From: Collimonas arenae
GTDB taxonomy: Bacteria; Pseudomonadota; Gammaproteobacteria; Burkholderiales; Burkholderiaceae_D
Assembly: GCF_001584165.1 (NCBI RefSeq)
Contig: NZ_CP013233.1
Coordinates: 2,674,620-2,738,619 of the forward strand
DNA length: 64,000 bases
Reading direction: 5' to 3'
Shown piece after piece: positions 28,352 to 39,114 of the stretch. A program made the translations under genes and the position numbers. A model generated the notes under the pieces. The model searched no databases, was not told the DNA's origin, and saw only the letters and a list, made by a program, of their open reading frames with translations. The stretch's first letter is position 1. Each line of letters begins with the position of its first letter.

Positions 28352-29065
28352 TTATACTGCCCGGCGGACCATCAATTCCTTGATTTTTCCGATCGCTGCA
28401 TTCGGGTTCAAACCCTTAGGGCAGACATCGACGCAGTTCATGATCGAACGGCAACGGAACAGGCGATACGGATCTTCCAGGTTGTCCAGGCGCGCGCCGG
28501 TTGCCTCGTCGCGGCTGTCGGCGATGAAGCGGTAGGCTTGCAGCAGACCGGCCGGACCGACGAACTTGTCGGGATTCCACCAGAACGATGGGCAGGAAGT
28601 CGAGCAGCAAGCGCACAGGATGCACTCGTACAGACCATCCAGTTCTTCGCGTTGTTCAGGCGATTGCAGACGCTCTTTTTCCGGTGGGATGTTATCGTTG
28701 ATCAGGAATGGCTTGATCGAATCGTATTGCTTGAAGAATTGCGTCATGTCGACGATCAGGTCGCGGATCACCGGCAGGCCTGGCAATGGCTTCAATACGA
28801 TAGGTTCGGTCAGTTCGTTCAGGTTGGTGGTGCACGCCAGACCATTCTTGCCGTTGATGTTCATCGCATCCGAGCCGCATACACCTTCACGGCAGGAGCG
28901 GCGCAGCGCCAACGAATCGTCGACGTCGGCCTTAATGCGCTGCAATGCATCCAACAACATCTTGTCGGTTGGCAGCAGCTCGACCGTCAGATCCTGCATG
29001 TATGGCTTGGTATCCTTATCAGGATCGTAGCGGTAAATTTTGAATTTCAAAGTACGTGATGACAT
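28352..29065 (-). CDS. sdhB: Succinate dehydrogenase iron-sulphur subunit
   Basis: Electron-transfer subunit of complex II. The 2Fe-2S ferredoxin domain has RRSCREGVCGSDAMNINGKN and LAC. The 4Fe-4S and 3Fe-4S ligands are in ECILCACCSTSCPSFWWNP and CRSIMNCVDVCPKGLNP. The 237-residue length is standard. It follows sdhA by about 78 bp and precedes sdhE in the sdhCDAB-sdhE-gltA series. Confidence 0.97.
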   Translation of the reverse strand: MSSRTLKFKIYRYDPDKDTKPYMQDLTVELLPTDKMLLDALQRIKADVDDSLALRRSCREGVCGSDAMNINGKNGLACTTNLNELTEPIVLKPLPGLPVIRDLIVDMTQFFKQYDSIKPFLINDNIPPEKERLQSPEQREELDGLYECILCACCSTSCPSFWWNPDKFVGPAGLLQAYRFIADSRDEATGARLDNLEDPYRLFRCRSIMNCVDVCPKGLNPNAAIGKIKELMVRRAV

Positions 29066-29143
29066 GGCTATACCTCTTGTTTTTAATTATTGTGGAGCAG
29101 AGCCCGGGTGCCAGCGTGGCACGCCTTGCCCTGTCCCGACAAA

Positions 29144-30922
29144 TTAGAATGTACGTGGCTTTGGCTTGAACGTATCAACTGTCAGCGGCTTGGTAACCAC
29201 TGGCTTGTAGTCGAGACGATTACCTTCGGAGTACCACAAGGTGTGCTTCATCCAGTTTTCGTCATCACGCTTTTCATAATCGCGATGCGCATGGGCGCCG
29301 CGCGATTCTTTACGAGCCGCAGCCGAGGTAATGGTGGCCTTGGCAGTTTCGATCAGGTTATCCAGCTCCAGTGCCTCAACACGTGCTGTGTTGAACACCT
29401 TGGACTTGTCCTTGAACGCGACATGCTTGCGACGCTCGTCCAAGACCATGATTTCCTTGTAGCCTTGCTGCAGCAACTCGTCGGTACGGAACACGCCGCA
29501 GTAGTGCTGCATGGTCTTGCGGATATCGCCGGCGACGTCTTGCACACGCTCGGAGCCTGTGCTGTTTTCCAGCTTGGCCAGGCGCGCCAGGGCGACGTCG
29601 GCAGCATCCGCCGGCAAAGCCTTGTTGCTGCGCTCCTTGAGCTTGCTGTCGACAATGTGATTGCCTGCAGCACGACCGAACACCACCAGATCCAGCAACG
29701 AATTGGTACCGAGGCGGTTGGCGCCATGCACCGATACGCAGGCGCATTCGCCGATGGCGTACAGGCCGTTGACGACGGCATTCGGAATACCGTTCTTCGG
29801 CACCACAACCTGGCCGTAGACGTTGGTAGGAATGCCGCCCATTTGATAGTGGATGGTTGGCACGACCGGGATCGGCTCTTTCAACGCATCGACGTTGGCG
29901 AACTTGTGGCCGATTTCCAGGATCGATGGCAAGCGCTTCATGATGGTTTCGGCACCGATGTGGCGCAGATCCAGCATCACGTGATCCTTGTGCGGACCGC
30001 AGCCGCGGCCTTCCTTGATTTCCTGGTCCATCGAGCGCGAGACGAAGTCGCGTGGCGCCAGATCCTTCAGGGTTGGTGCATAGCGCTCCATGAAACGTTC
30101 GCCGTTGGCGTTGATCAGGATACCGCCTTCGCCGCGCACGCCTTCTGTAATCAGCACGCCCGCGCCAGCTACGCCGGTCGGGTGGAACTGCCAGAATTCC
30201 ATGTCTTCCAGCGGCAAGCCTGCGCGTGCTGCCATACCCATGCCGTCGCCAGTATTGATGAAGGCATTGGTCGAAGCCGCCCAGATACGCCCTGCACCGC
30301 CGGTCGCCATGACTGTTGTCTTCGCTTCCAGGATCATGACGTCGCCAGTTTCCATTTCCAGCGCGACCACGCCGATCACATCACCTTCAGCATCGCGCAC
30401 CAGATCGATCGCCATCCACTCCACGAAAAAGTGGGTCTTGGCGCGGACATTGCGCTGATACAGCGTATGCAACAGCGCGTGACCGGTACGGTCGGCTGCT
30501 GCGCAGGCGCGGGCAACAGGTTTTTCGCCGAAATTGGCCGAGTGGCCGCCGAACGGACGTTGGTAAATGGTGCCGTCGGCGTTACGGTCGAACGGCATGC
30601 CAAAATGTTCCAGCTCATACACAGCCTTAGGCGCTTCGCGACACATGAATTCGATCGCATCCTGGTCACCCAGATAATCCGAGCCCTTGACGGTGTCGAA
30701 CATGTGCCAGTACCAGCTGTCTTCCGACATGTTACCCAGTGAAGCGCCAATACCGCCCTGCGCAGCAACCGTGTGCGAACGGGTAGGAAACACCTTCGAC
30801 AACACGGCAACGTTCAAACCAGCTTCAGCCAACTGCAGCGAAGCACGCATACCGGAACCACCGGCACCAACGATTACCGCATCAAAGCGGCGTGTAGGAA
30901 TTGTGGATTTGATAGCAGCCAC
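29144..30922 (-). CDS. sdhA: Succinate dehydrogenase flavoprotein subunit (GTG start)
   Basis: Catalytic FAD subunit of complex II. I place the start at GTG 30920-30922 (VAAIKSTIPTRRFDAVIVGA), which matches the usual N-terminus and sits two bases after the sdhD stop; longer in-frame starts overlap sdhD. FAD motif VIVGAGGSGMRASLQLA; covalent FAD His in FPTRSHTVAAQGGIGA; active-site region MEFWQFHPTGVAGAGVLITE; and the catalytic Arg block TNSLLDLVVFGRAAGNHIV. 592 residues. Tight spacing suggests translational coupling to sdhD. Confidence 0.96.
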   Translation of the reverse strand: MAAIKSTIPTRRFDAVIVGAGGSGMRASLQLAEAGLNVAVLSKVFPTRSHTVAAQGGIGASLGNMSEDSWYWHMFDTVKGSDYLGDQDAIEFMCREAPKAVYELEHFGMPFDRNADGTIYQRPFGGHSANFGEKPVARACAAADRTGHALLHTLYQRNVRAKTHFFVEWMAIDLVRDAEGDVIGVVALEMETGDVMILEAKTTVMATGGAGRIWAASTNAFINTGDGMGMAARAGLPLEDMEFWQFHPTGVAGAGVLITEGVRGEGGILINANGERFMERYAPTLKDLAPRDFVSRSMDQEIKEGRGCGPHKDHVMLDLRHIGAETIMKRLPSILEIGHKFANVDALKEPIPVVPTIHYQMGGIPTNVYGQVVVPKNGIPNAVVNGLYAIGECACVSVHGANRLGTNSLLDLVVFGRAAGNHIVDSKLKERSNKALPADAADVALARLAKLENSTGSERVQDVAGDIRKTMQHYCGVFRTDELLQQGYKEIMVLDERRKHVAFKDKSKVFNTARVEALELDNLIETAKATITSAAARKESRGAHAHRDYEKRDDENWMKHTLWYSEGNRLDYKPVVTKPLTVDTFKPKPRTF

Positions 30923-30924
30923 GA

Positions 30925-31293
30925 TTACACTCTCCACAAAATCTGCGCCGCCCATCCGGCACAACCGACCAACCACAGGATTGTGGCAACTTGCAAGACC
31001 AGGCGAATACCGACCGGCTTGACGTAATCCATCCAGATATCACGCACGCCAACCCATGCATGAAAAAACAGCGACATCAGGGTCGCGAATGTGACCAGCT
31101 TGAACCACTGATGTGAAAACAGTCCTGCCCAGCCGTCATAGCTGAAGTTGCTGGCGGTCAGGAAGCACACCAGCAGGATGACGGTGTAGATTGCCATGAC
31201 GACGGCTGTCAGGCGTTGCGCCAGCCAGTCTCTCAAGCCGTAATGTGCGCCAACGACCAGGCGCTTGGCTCCGATATTGTTGTTATCTGCCAT
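30925..31293 (-). CDS. sdhD: Succinate dehydrogenase membrane anchor subunit SdhD
   Basis: The 122-residue membrane protein has three hydrophobic helices (about residues 28-47, 62-82 and 99-119). Conserved quinone/haem region: HAWVGVRDIWMDYVKPVGIR. The ATG directly abuts the sdhC stop (TAAATG) and its own stop is two bases before the sdhA GTG. Sequence of anchor subunits is poorly conserved, so identity rests partly on position. Confidence 0.9.
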   Translation of the reverse strand: MADNNNIGAKRLVVGAHYGLRDWLAQRLTAVVMAIYTVILLVCFLTASNFSYDGWAGLFSHQWFKLVTFATLMSLFFHAWVGVRDIWMDYVKPVGIRLVLQVATILWLVGCAGWAAQILWRV

Positions 31294-31704
31294 TTAGAAT
31301 GCTCCGAACAGTTTCAATGCAACGATCAGCGCCAGTGGCACGCTGATCACCAGGACACCCGCAGCCGATTTGCGCGCGCTGACCTTGTCCAGCCCAATGT
31401 GGTTATCCATGATGAGGTGGCGGATGCCGGCGCAGAAATGATGCAGATAGGCCCACGACAAGGCCAGGATGACGAGTTTGACGAACCAGTTCGAGGTAAA
31501 ACCCTTGAAGTAGTCAAAGGAACTTTCAGATACCAGGCTCTTGTCCAGCAAGAACAGGATGAAAGGCAAGAGCAAAAACATCAGCAGGCCACTAACACGG
31601 TGCAAAAAAGAAACTAGGCCGGCCAACGGCAAGCGGTAACTGCCAAGTTGGGTAATGTGAATATTACGAAACTGTGGCCGATTGGGCTTCGCGGCTTCAG
31701 ACAT
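31294..31704 (-). CDS. sdhC: Succinate dehydrogenase cytochrome b556 subunit SdhC
   Basis: The 136-residue product has the family motifs RPQFRNIHITQLGSYRLPLA and FLHRVSGLLMFLLLPF (Ser/Arg near the quinone site). It also has the haem-ligand region YLHHFCAGIRHLIMDNH and a C-terminal third helix. First gene of sdhCDAB. Upstream (31705-31992) is a 288-bp spacer after gntR in which I see no gene but which should carry the sdh promoter. Confidence 0.93.
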   Translation of the reverse strand: MSEAAKPNRPQFRNIHITQLGSYRLPLAGLVSFLHRVSGLLMFLLLPFILFLLDKSLVSESSFDYFKGFTSNWFVKLVILALSWAYLHHFCAGIRHLIMDNHIGLDKVSARKSAAGVLVISVPLALIVALKLFGAF

Positions 31705-31992
31705 AACAGGGTTCTCCTCAGTTTAAAAATTTACTGCAAGTGCAATCCCGCAATTTTCGCCGATTTTTGTGCAGCACACCAATAGTTATTATTCAATATC
31801 CGGAATAATCACCACCATCGGCACCCTATTTCTCGTCAAACTTGCTGCCAGACGCCATTGGCACGCTCCGGACTGCCCTTCCGGCGCCGCCATGTGAGCA
31901 AACCTAAACCTGCCCACCTTTCAAATTGCAATGACCCATTGCGGCCAACGCAATAGTGCACAGTTCCGCACACTCAAAATTCAATTCAACTC
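31705..31992. other. Spacer with presumed sdhCDAB promoter
   Basis: No gene is seen. It contains a small inverted pair (CAATGACCCATTG) and a GC-rich block with GGCGCCGG/TCCGG complementarity. I found no copy of the palindrome that lies upstream of gntR, so direct control of sdh by that regulator is not shown by sequence. Confidence 0.4.
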
Positions 31993-32796
31993 TCAACTCA
32001 ATTCGTTCTGGTAGTGATGGCGACTGGTCACATACAACCCGCGCCGCACTTCTACCGGTTTGTCGCCATAGGTAAAGGACACGCGCTCCACGCACAGCAG
32101 CGGCGACGACTTCTCAACCGCCAGCAGCTCAGCCGCATCGCCATCAGCGCTGGCGGCGCGGATCTGCTCGGTGGCGCGAATCATGCGCGTGCCGAACTCC
32201 GTCTCGAACAAGCCATACATCGGCCCCTTGTATTCGGCCAACCGCTCCAGCGTCAACGTCTTGAACAATGCTCCCGGCAACCACAATTCCTCAAGAATTG
32301 TCGGCACGCCATCAAACGCCAATACGCGTTTGACATACACCACCGAATCGCCCGACTTCATGCCGAGCAAACGTGCAATTTCCGCCGGAGCGCGCAAGCG
32401 CTTCAGCTCAATGACTTTTTTATCGGTGGTTTGTGGCTGATCGCTATCCGGCATCAGGCGCAGGAAACGGAACTGCGAACGCGCCTCGTGATGAGTCGCA
32501 ACGAACGTCCCCTTGCCCTGACGTCGCACCAGCAGGTTTTCCGCGGCCAACTCGTCGATCGCCTTGCGCACTGTGCCTTGGCTGACCTTGAAACGGTTAC
32601 CTAGCTCGACTTCGCTGGGGATCAACTCACCCGGCTTCCATTCACCGGATTGCAGGCGCTGCATGATCAACGCCTTGATTTGCTGGTAGAGCGGACTGAA
32701 CGTCGGAGACGCTCCGGGGACAGCGGCGCTCTGGCCGGCTGGGTCGCTGCTACTCACATTGGACGGGATGGAACTCATAACCTCAGATTTCACCAT
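31993..32796 (-). CDS. GntR-family regulator, HutC subfamily with UTRA domain
   Basis: N-terminal winged helix-turn-helix: SPLYQQIKALIMQRLQSGEW, PGELIPSEVELGNRFKVSQG, TVRKAIDELAAENLLVRRQG, KGTFV. The C-terminal UTRA ligand-binding domain contains VYVKRVLAFDGVPTILEELW and ends LYVTSRHHYQNELS. I place the start at ATG 32796 with GGAAG about ten bases upstream; ATG 32778 is nearly as likely. The open frame continues far upstream but overlaps the mdh leader and is not coding-like. Its position between mdh and sdhCDAB suggests control of TCA-cycle genes by a carboxylic-acid ligand; this is inference. Confidence 0.88.
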   Translation of the reverse strand: MVKSEVMSSIPSNVSSSDPAGQSAAVPGASPTFSPLYQQIKALIMQRLQSGEWKPGELIPSEVELGNRFKVSQGTVRKAIDELAAENLLVRRQGKGTFVATHHEARSQFRFLRLMPDSDQPQTTDKKVIELKRLRAPAEIARLLGMKSGDSVVYVKRVLAFDGVPTILEELWLPGALFKTLTLERLAEYKGPMYGLFETEFGTRMIRATEQIRAASADGDAAELLAVEKSSPLLCVERVSFTYGDKPVEVRRGLYVTSRHHYQNELS

Positions 32797-33214
32797 AAAA
32801 CCCATGCTTCCGTCCAGCACAAAATAAGCAATGATATGTCTTATATAAGACATAAGATATTGATTGACATACCATGACCACAGGCCTACACTCGCGGGCA
32901 TAAACAGTACCAGAATTTCCTCGCCGCCGCCGCAATCGATTTTCATGCAAAGGATGCAATACGCGATTTCCTGCGCACCAAAATCGGAGCGAAACAAACT
33001 GACGAGCGAGGCTTTCGCCGGTATTATTAGAGGTTCCGCATTACGCCACCAATTTTGCGTCACGCTTTTTATATTTAACTGGGCTTTTTGCAATTCAGCC
33101 GTTTTATCCAAACGGTTGTCGACAGGGTAATTCGCCACACTGCGTTGGCTCCTGCACCCCGTCTTGCAATGATTAATTAGATATCGCTTTCCATCACCTC
33201 TCTGGAGATTCAAC
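32797..33214. other. Divergent gntR/mdh regulatory region
   Basis: 418 bp without a gene. It holds the 20-bp palindrome at 32835-32854, a TTGACA-like hexamer near 32864 on the plus strand, a CCGTTT/AAACGG hairpin at 33099-33115 and the mdh ribosome site TGGAGA. The mdh leader is unusually long if transcription starts near the palindrome. Confidence 0.5.
32835..32854. promoter_or_regulatory. Perfect 20-bp palindrome, probable GntR operator
   Basis: TATGTCTTATATAAGACATA is identical to its reverse complement. It lies about 40 bp upstream of the gntR start and on the mdh side of that gene. GntR-family dimers bind palindromes of this size, so autoregulation and possibly mdh control are likely. 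I did not find a second copy in the window. Confidence 0.7.
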
Positions 33215-34203
33215 ATGGCTAAATCCCCTATGCGCGTTGCCGTAACCGGCGCCGCTGGTCAAATCGGTTACTCCCTGCTGTTCCGCATCGCCAACGGCGA
33301 CCTGCTCGGCAAAGACCAACCGGTCATCTTGCAATTGCTCGAAATCCCTGACGAGAAAGCACAAAAAGCGCTGAAAGGCGTGATCATGGAAGTCGACGAT
33401 TGCGCTTTCCCACTGCTGGCCGGCATCACCGCTCACAGCGATCCAATGACTGCATTCAAGGATGTCGACGTTGCACTGCTGGTTGGCGCACGCCCACGTG
33501 GCCCAGGCATGGAACGCAAGGATCTGCTGGAAGCCAATGCCCAAATCTTCACCGTGCAAGGCAAGGCACTCGACGCCGTCGCTTCGCGCAATGTCAAGGT
33601 ACTGGTGGTTGGCAACCCTGCCAACACCAACGCTTACATCGCCATGAAATCGGCGCCAAACCTGCCAGCCAAGAACTTCACAGCAATGCTGCGTCTGGAC
33701 CACAACCGCGCCCTGTCGCAAGTTGCGGCCAAGATCGGCAAACCAGTTTCGGCAATCGAAAAGCTGTTCGTATGGGCAATCACTCGCCTACCATGTACGC
33801 CGACTATCGCTACGCGACAGCCGACGGCGCATCGGTCAAGGATCTGATCAACGATCAGGTCTGGAACAAGGACGTATTCCTGCCAACAGTCGGCAAGCGC
33901 GGCGCAGCAATCATTGAGGCACGCGGCCTGTCGTCGGCAGCATCGGCAGCCAACGCAGCAATCGACCATGTACGCGACTGGGTACTGGGCACCAACGGCA
34001 AGTGGACCACCATGGGCGTACCGTCGGATGGCTCCTACGGCATCCCTGAAGGCACCATGTTCGGCTTCCCGGTCACCACTGAAAACGGCGAATACAAAAT
34101 CGTCCAGGGCCTGGAAATCGACGAATTCTCGCAAGAGCGCATCAACATCACGCTGAAAGAACTGCAAGAAGAGCGTGACGGCGTAAAACACCTGGTCGGC
34201 TAA
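33215..34203 (+). CDS. mdh: Malate dehydrogenase (one frameshift)
   Basis: NAD-dependent oxidation of malate to oxaloacetate. Start ATG 33215 with TGGAGA upstream. NAD motif [20 protein letters not shown]; substrate-binding loop [27 protein letters not shown] with the catalytic Asp. The frame breaks at the GGG run 33774-33776; one added G gives [15 protein letters not shown] with the catalytic His, and the second half runs to the stop at 34203. The joined length of about 329 residues is right for the lactate-dehydrogenase-like Mdh of Burkholderiales. Loss of mdh beside an intact TCA cluster is improbable, so the indel is likely a consensus error. Confidence 0.93.
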
Positions 34204-34228
34204 TACTGACTCACAGGCCGGCAAGCGG

Positions 34229-34261
34229 CGTAGGATGGGCGCGCTGCGCCCATGCGTGAAC
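34229..34261. repeat. REP-like element, copy 1 of an inverted pair
   Basis: A 33-bp unit starting CGTAGGATGGGCGCGCTGCG, itself containing the hairpin ATGGGCGC/GCGCCCAT. It lies inside a larger GCCGGCAAGCG / CGCTTGCCGGC stem (arms near 34217 and 34273) after mdh, which may also terminate mdh transcription. Confidence 0.7.
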
Positions 34262-34321
34262 TGCATTAATGCGCTTGCCGGCTGATTTCCATGCCACATC
34301 GGCATGTACTCCGGTTATCTG

Positions 34322-34354
34322 GTTCATGCGTGGGCACAGCGTGCCTGCCCTACG
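34322..34354. repeat. REP-like element, copy 2, inverted relative to copy 1
   Basis: The reverse complement starts CGTAGGGCAGGCACGCTGTG and matches copy 1 at most positions over 33 bp. Internal hairpin GGGCAC-AGC-GTGCC. The inverted arrangement about 60 bp apart resembles a REPIN. Confidence 0.7.
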
Positions 34355-34389
34355 GTTGATACCGATCTGTAATTATTAGAAATTTCGCA

Positions 34390-35361
34390 ATGCATCCTAC
34401 CGAGGTCTTATTCCTAGGCAAGCAACAACCGGTATCGTTACCGGTCTGCGATCATTACGCCGGCGCTGAAAAGCTCATGCGTAAATCGCTCACGCTGCAA
34501 CAGGAACTGGGCCCAGTATTCGACATCACCTTCGACTGTGAAGATGGCGCCAGCGCAGGCAACGAAATAGCGCATGCGCAATTGACGGCCAGCGTCATTG
34601 CCGGCGCAGAAAATCGCTTTGAGCGCATCGGCGCTCGCGTACATGACATCGGCAGCAGTTTTTTCGAACAAGATATCCAGATCATCTGCCAGGGTGCCGC
34701 CAGTCGGCTGGCCTATCTGATGCTGCCCAAGGCCGAAAGCGTCGGCGAAGTGCGCAGCGCCATTGATCTCATCAATCACCATGCCAGCCGCGCTGGGCGG
34801 CAAGCATTGCCGGTCCACGTACTGATTGAAACGCATGGCGCGCTGGCCGACGTGTTCGCCGTCGCCGCACTGCCTCAGGTGCAATCGCTGTCATTCGGCA
34901 TCATGGATTTCGTTTCCGCGCATTACGGCGCCATCCCCAGCGATGCGATGCGCTCGCCAGGACAATTCAGCCACCCGCTGGTAACCCGCGCCAAACTGGA
35001 AATTGCCGCCGCCTGCCATGCGCATGGCAAAGTGCCCTCACATAACGTCACGACTGACATCAAGGACATGGCGACCGTCGCCGCCGATGCGCGGCAAGCC
35101 AGGGAGCAATTCGGCTACACCCGGATGTGGAGCATCCATCCACAGCAGATCCGCGCTATCGTACAAGCTTTTACCCCGCCGCCATCGGAAATCGCCGAGG
35201 CGGCACAGATCCTGCATGCGGCGCAACACGCCGCATGGGGACCAATACAGCATCACGGCATACTGCATGACCGCGCCAGCTATCGTTATTACTGGACAGT
35301 CCTGCAGCGCGCCAAAAGCAGCGGCATTGCAGTACCTGAAATCGCAACAACCTTGTTATAA
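34390..35361 (+). CDS. CitE-like CoA ester lyase (HpcH/HpaI aldolase family)
   Basis: The 323-residue TIM-barrel protein has DITFDCEDGASAGNE (metal-binding acidic residues), YLMLPKAESVGEV, VHVLIETHGALADVFAVA (Glu ligand) and SLSFGIMDFVSAHYGAIP, and ends in a helical C-terminal segment. Family members cleave or condense (3S)-malyl-, citramalyl- or related CoA esters. The genuine CitE partners citD and citF are absent, so it is not a citrate lyase subunit. Location between mdh and acnA in the TCA cluster suggests central carbon metabolism, but the substrate cannot be read from sequence. Confidence 0.85.
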   Translation: MHPTEVLFLGKQQPVSLPVCDHYAGAEKLMRKSLTLQQELGPVFDITFDCEDGASAGNEIAHAQLTASVIAGAENRFERIGARVHDIGSSFFEQDIQIICQGAASRLAYLMLPKAESVGEVRSAIDLINHHASRAGRQALPVHVLIETHGALADVFAVAALPQVQSLSFGIMDFVSAHYGAIPSDAMRSPGQFSHPLVTRAKLEIAAACHAHGKVPSHNVTTDIKDMATVAADARQAREQFGYTRMWSIHPQQIRAIVQAFTPPPSEIAEAAQILHAAQHAAWGPIQHHGILHDRASYRYYWTVLQRAKSSGIAVPEIATTLL

Positions 35362-35415
35362 CCGCACCTTGCCGTCTGATAAGCAGTATGGCAAGTGCAC
35401 TACGGAGCATTGGAA

Positions 35416-35904
35416 ATGAAAAAGAGTCTGTCCATTTTAGTACTGCTGTGCGCCAGCCTGGCCGTCGCCGCACCGCAAGTGCAGGCGCAAACCAGCACCA
35501 CCAAGAAAACGACCAAGAAGGCCGTCAAGAAAGCCGCGCCCAAGGCTGCCCCCGCAGAAGTCGATGACGGCGAAGACGAAGGCACACCTGACATCAAGAC
35601 ATCCACCGCGGTCGATTATCACTGCGAACTGGGTAACAACCTGACCATCTACACCAACGCCGAAGACGACAAGCACATCGCGCTGCGCTGGGGCAAAGCC
35701 CTGCACCGCCTGACACGCGTGCCGACCACCACCGGCGCCAACCGTTTTGAAAACCGCAAATACGGCCTGCTGTGGATCGGCATCCCGGCCAAAGGCATTT
35801 TGCTCGATTCAAAAAAGGGCCTGCAACTGGCTAACGAATGCAAGTCCCCGGCACAAGAACAGATGCCGGCTGCGGCTCCCGCCGACCCGGCAAATAGTTT
35901 GTAA
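35416..35904 (+). CDS. Secreted protein with MliC-like domain
   Basis: The start at ATG 35416 gives signal peptide MKKSLSILVLLCASLAVAAP with a cut near VQAQ. A Lys/Ala-rich linker (TKKTTKKAVKKAAPKAAPAE) and an acidic stretch follow. The remaining about 75 residues (YHCELGNNLTIYTN, ALRWGKALHRLTRV, NRFENRKYGLLWIGIPAKG, NECK) match the pattern of MliC/PliC lysozyme inhibitors, including two Cys that could form the conserved disulphide. The protein may protect peptidoglycan or simply share the fold. It ends 14 bp before acnA, so it is probably co-transcribed with it. Confidence 0.7.
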   Translation: MKKSLSILVLLCASLAVAAPQVQAQTSTTKKTTKKAVKKAAPKAAPAEVDDGEDEGTPDIKTSTAVDYHCELGNNLTIYTNAEDDKHIALRWGKALHRLTRVPTTTGANRFENRKYGLLWIGIPAKGILLDSKKGLQLANECKSPAQEQMPAAAPADPANSL

Positions 35905-35918
35905 TTTAAGGAGAAATC

Positions 35919-38630
<2,712 letters not shown>

Positions 38631-38639
38631 CAACCGGCC

Positions 38640-38677
38640 TGCCTGGCGTCATCCGCTACACGGGATGGCGCCAGGCA
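38640..38677. other. Long stem-loop directly after acnA
   Basis: TGCCTGGCG and CATCC pair with GGATG and CGCCAGGCA around an 8-nt loop, with one unpaired base. No T run follows; it may protect the acnA mRNA 3' end or act with the next hairpin. Confidence 0.6.
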
Positions 38678-38721
38678 GTCAGTTGCAAGTAGTTTGCAAA
38701 TAATCTAGATGGAATGACAGG

Positions 38722-38742
38722 CGCCGGCATTGCCGGCGTTTT
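38722..38742 (+). terminator. Rho-independent terminator downstream of acnA
   Basis: CGCCGGCA / TGCCGGCG stem with a tiny loop, then TTTTGC, about 90 bp after the acnA stop. Confidence 0.75.
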
Positions 38743-38911
38743 GCATTTCTGCGGCCCGTACTCAGAAATCCACTACAATACAAACTTGCAGTCTTCCTGC
38801 CTCAGAGTCCTTGAAACTCTCAGCAAGCGGTCGTAGGCCAGAAGGCAGCGCAGAAAAGCGGAGCATATTTAAATAGACGAATATGTGAGCATCTCAGTTG
38901 CCGCTGATGCC

Positions 38912-38936
38912 AACGAATGCGCAATGCGCATTCGTT
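38912..38936. repeat. 25-nt perfect inverted repeat
   Basis: Arms AACGAATGCGCA and TGCGCATTCGTT flank a single central A. It is part of the repeat-rich spacer and too symmetric to be chance, but has no following T tract. Confidence 0.75.
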
Positions 38937-38966
38937 ACGGTCACGCAGTAAGAATTCGACTATGTT

Positions 38967-39086
38967 GGAAACCTCGAAAAACCGTAGCGAACGTTGCAAG
39001 GTCGACAGGAGAAGCGCGGCCGTACGAGAGTACGACGAGCATCGCAGTGCCGAGATTGCAGCGTGCAGTAGGTTTTTCGAGGTTCC
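38967..39086. repeat. 120-bp imperfect palindrome, MITE-like or structured RNA element
   Basis: The ends AACCTCGAAAAACC (38970-38983) and GGTTTTTCGAGGTT (39071-39084) are perfect complements. Inward, GTAGCGAACGTTGCAAGGTC pairs at most positions with the segment before the right arm, and the centre contains CGTAC-GAGA-GTACG. Nearly the whole element can fold back on itself. No transposase is encoded. Confidence 0.7.
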
Positions 39087-39114
39087 CTGTTGTCAGCCCC
39101 CTACTCTATCTACT

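Larger units (their letters stand above)
38743..39114. other. Gene-free stretch rich in inverted repeats
   Basis: About 370 bp before the DUF2863-like gene. It contains a TACAAT hexamer near 38773 followed by CTGCCT...AGGCAG and GAGT...ACTC complementary segments (38798-38854), a 25-nt palindrome at 38912 and a 120-bp imperfect palindrome at 38967. Open frames across it are not credible as coding. Confidence 0.6.

Noticed and set aside
29090..30742. 550-codon open frame antisense to sdhA
   Set aside because: Shadow of sdhA; low-complexity His/Gln-rich translation with no recognisable family.
32797..33216. Long N-terminal extension of the GntR regulator
   Set aside because: It would overlap the mdh start and cover the palindromic operator; the extra sequence is not regulator-like.
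38917..39114. Upstream extension of the DUF2863-like protein
   Set aside because: It translates palindromic repeats; the ATG at 39115 begins the family-like N-terminus.
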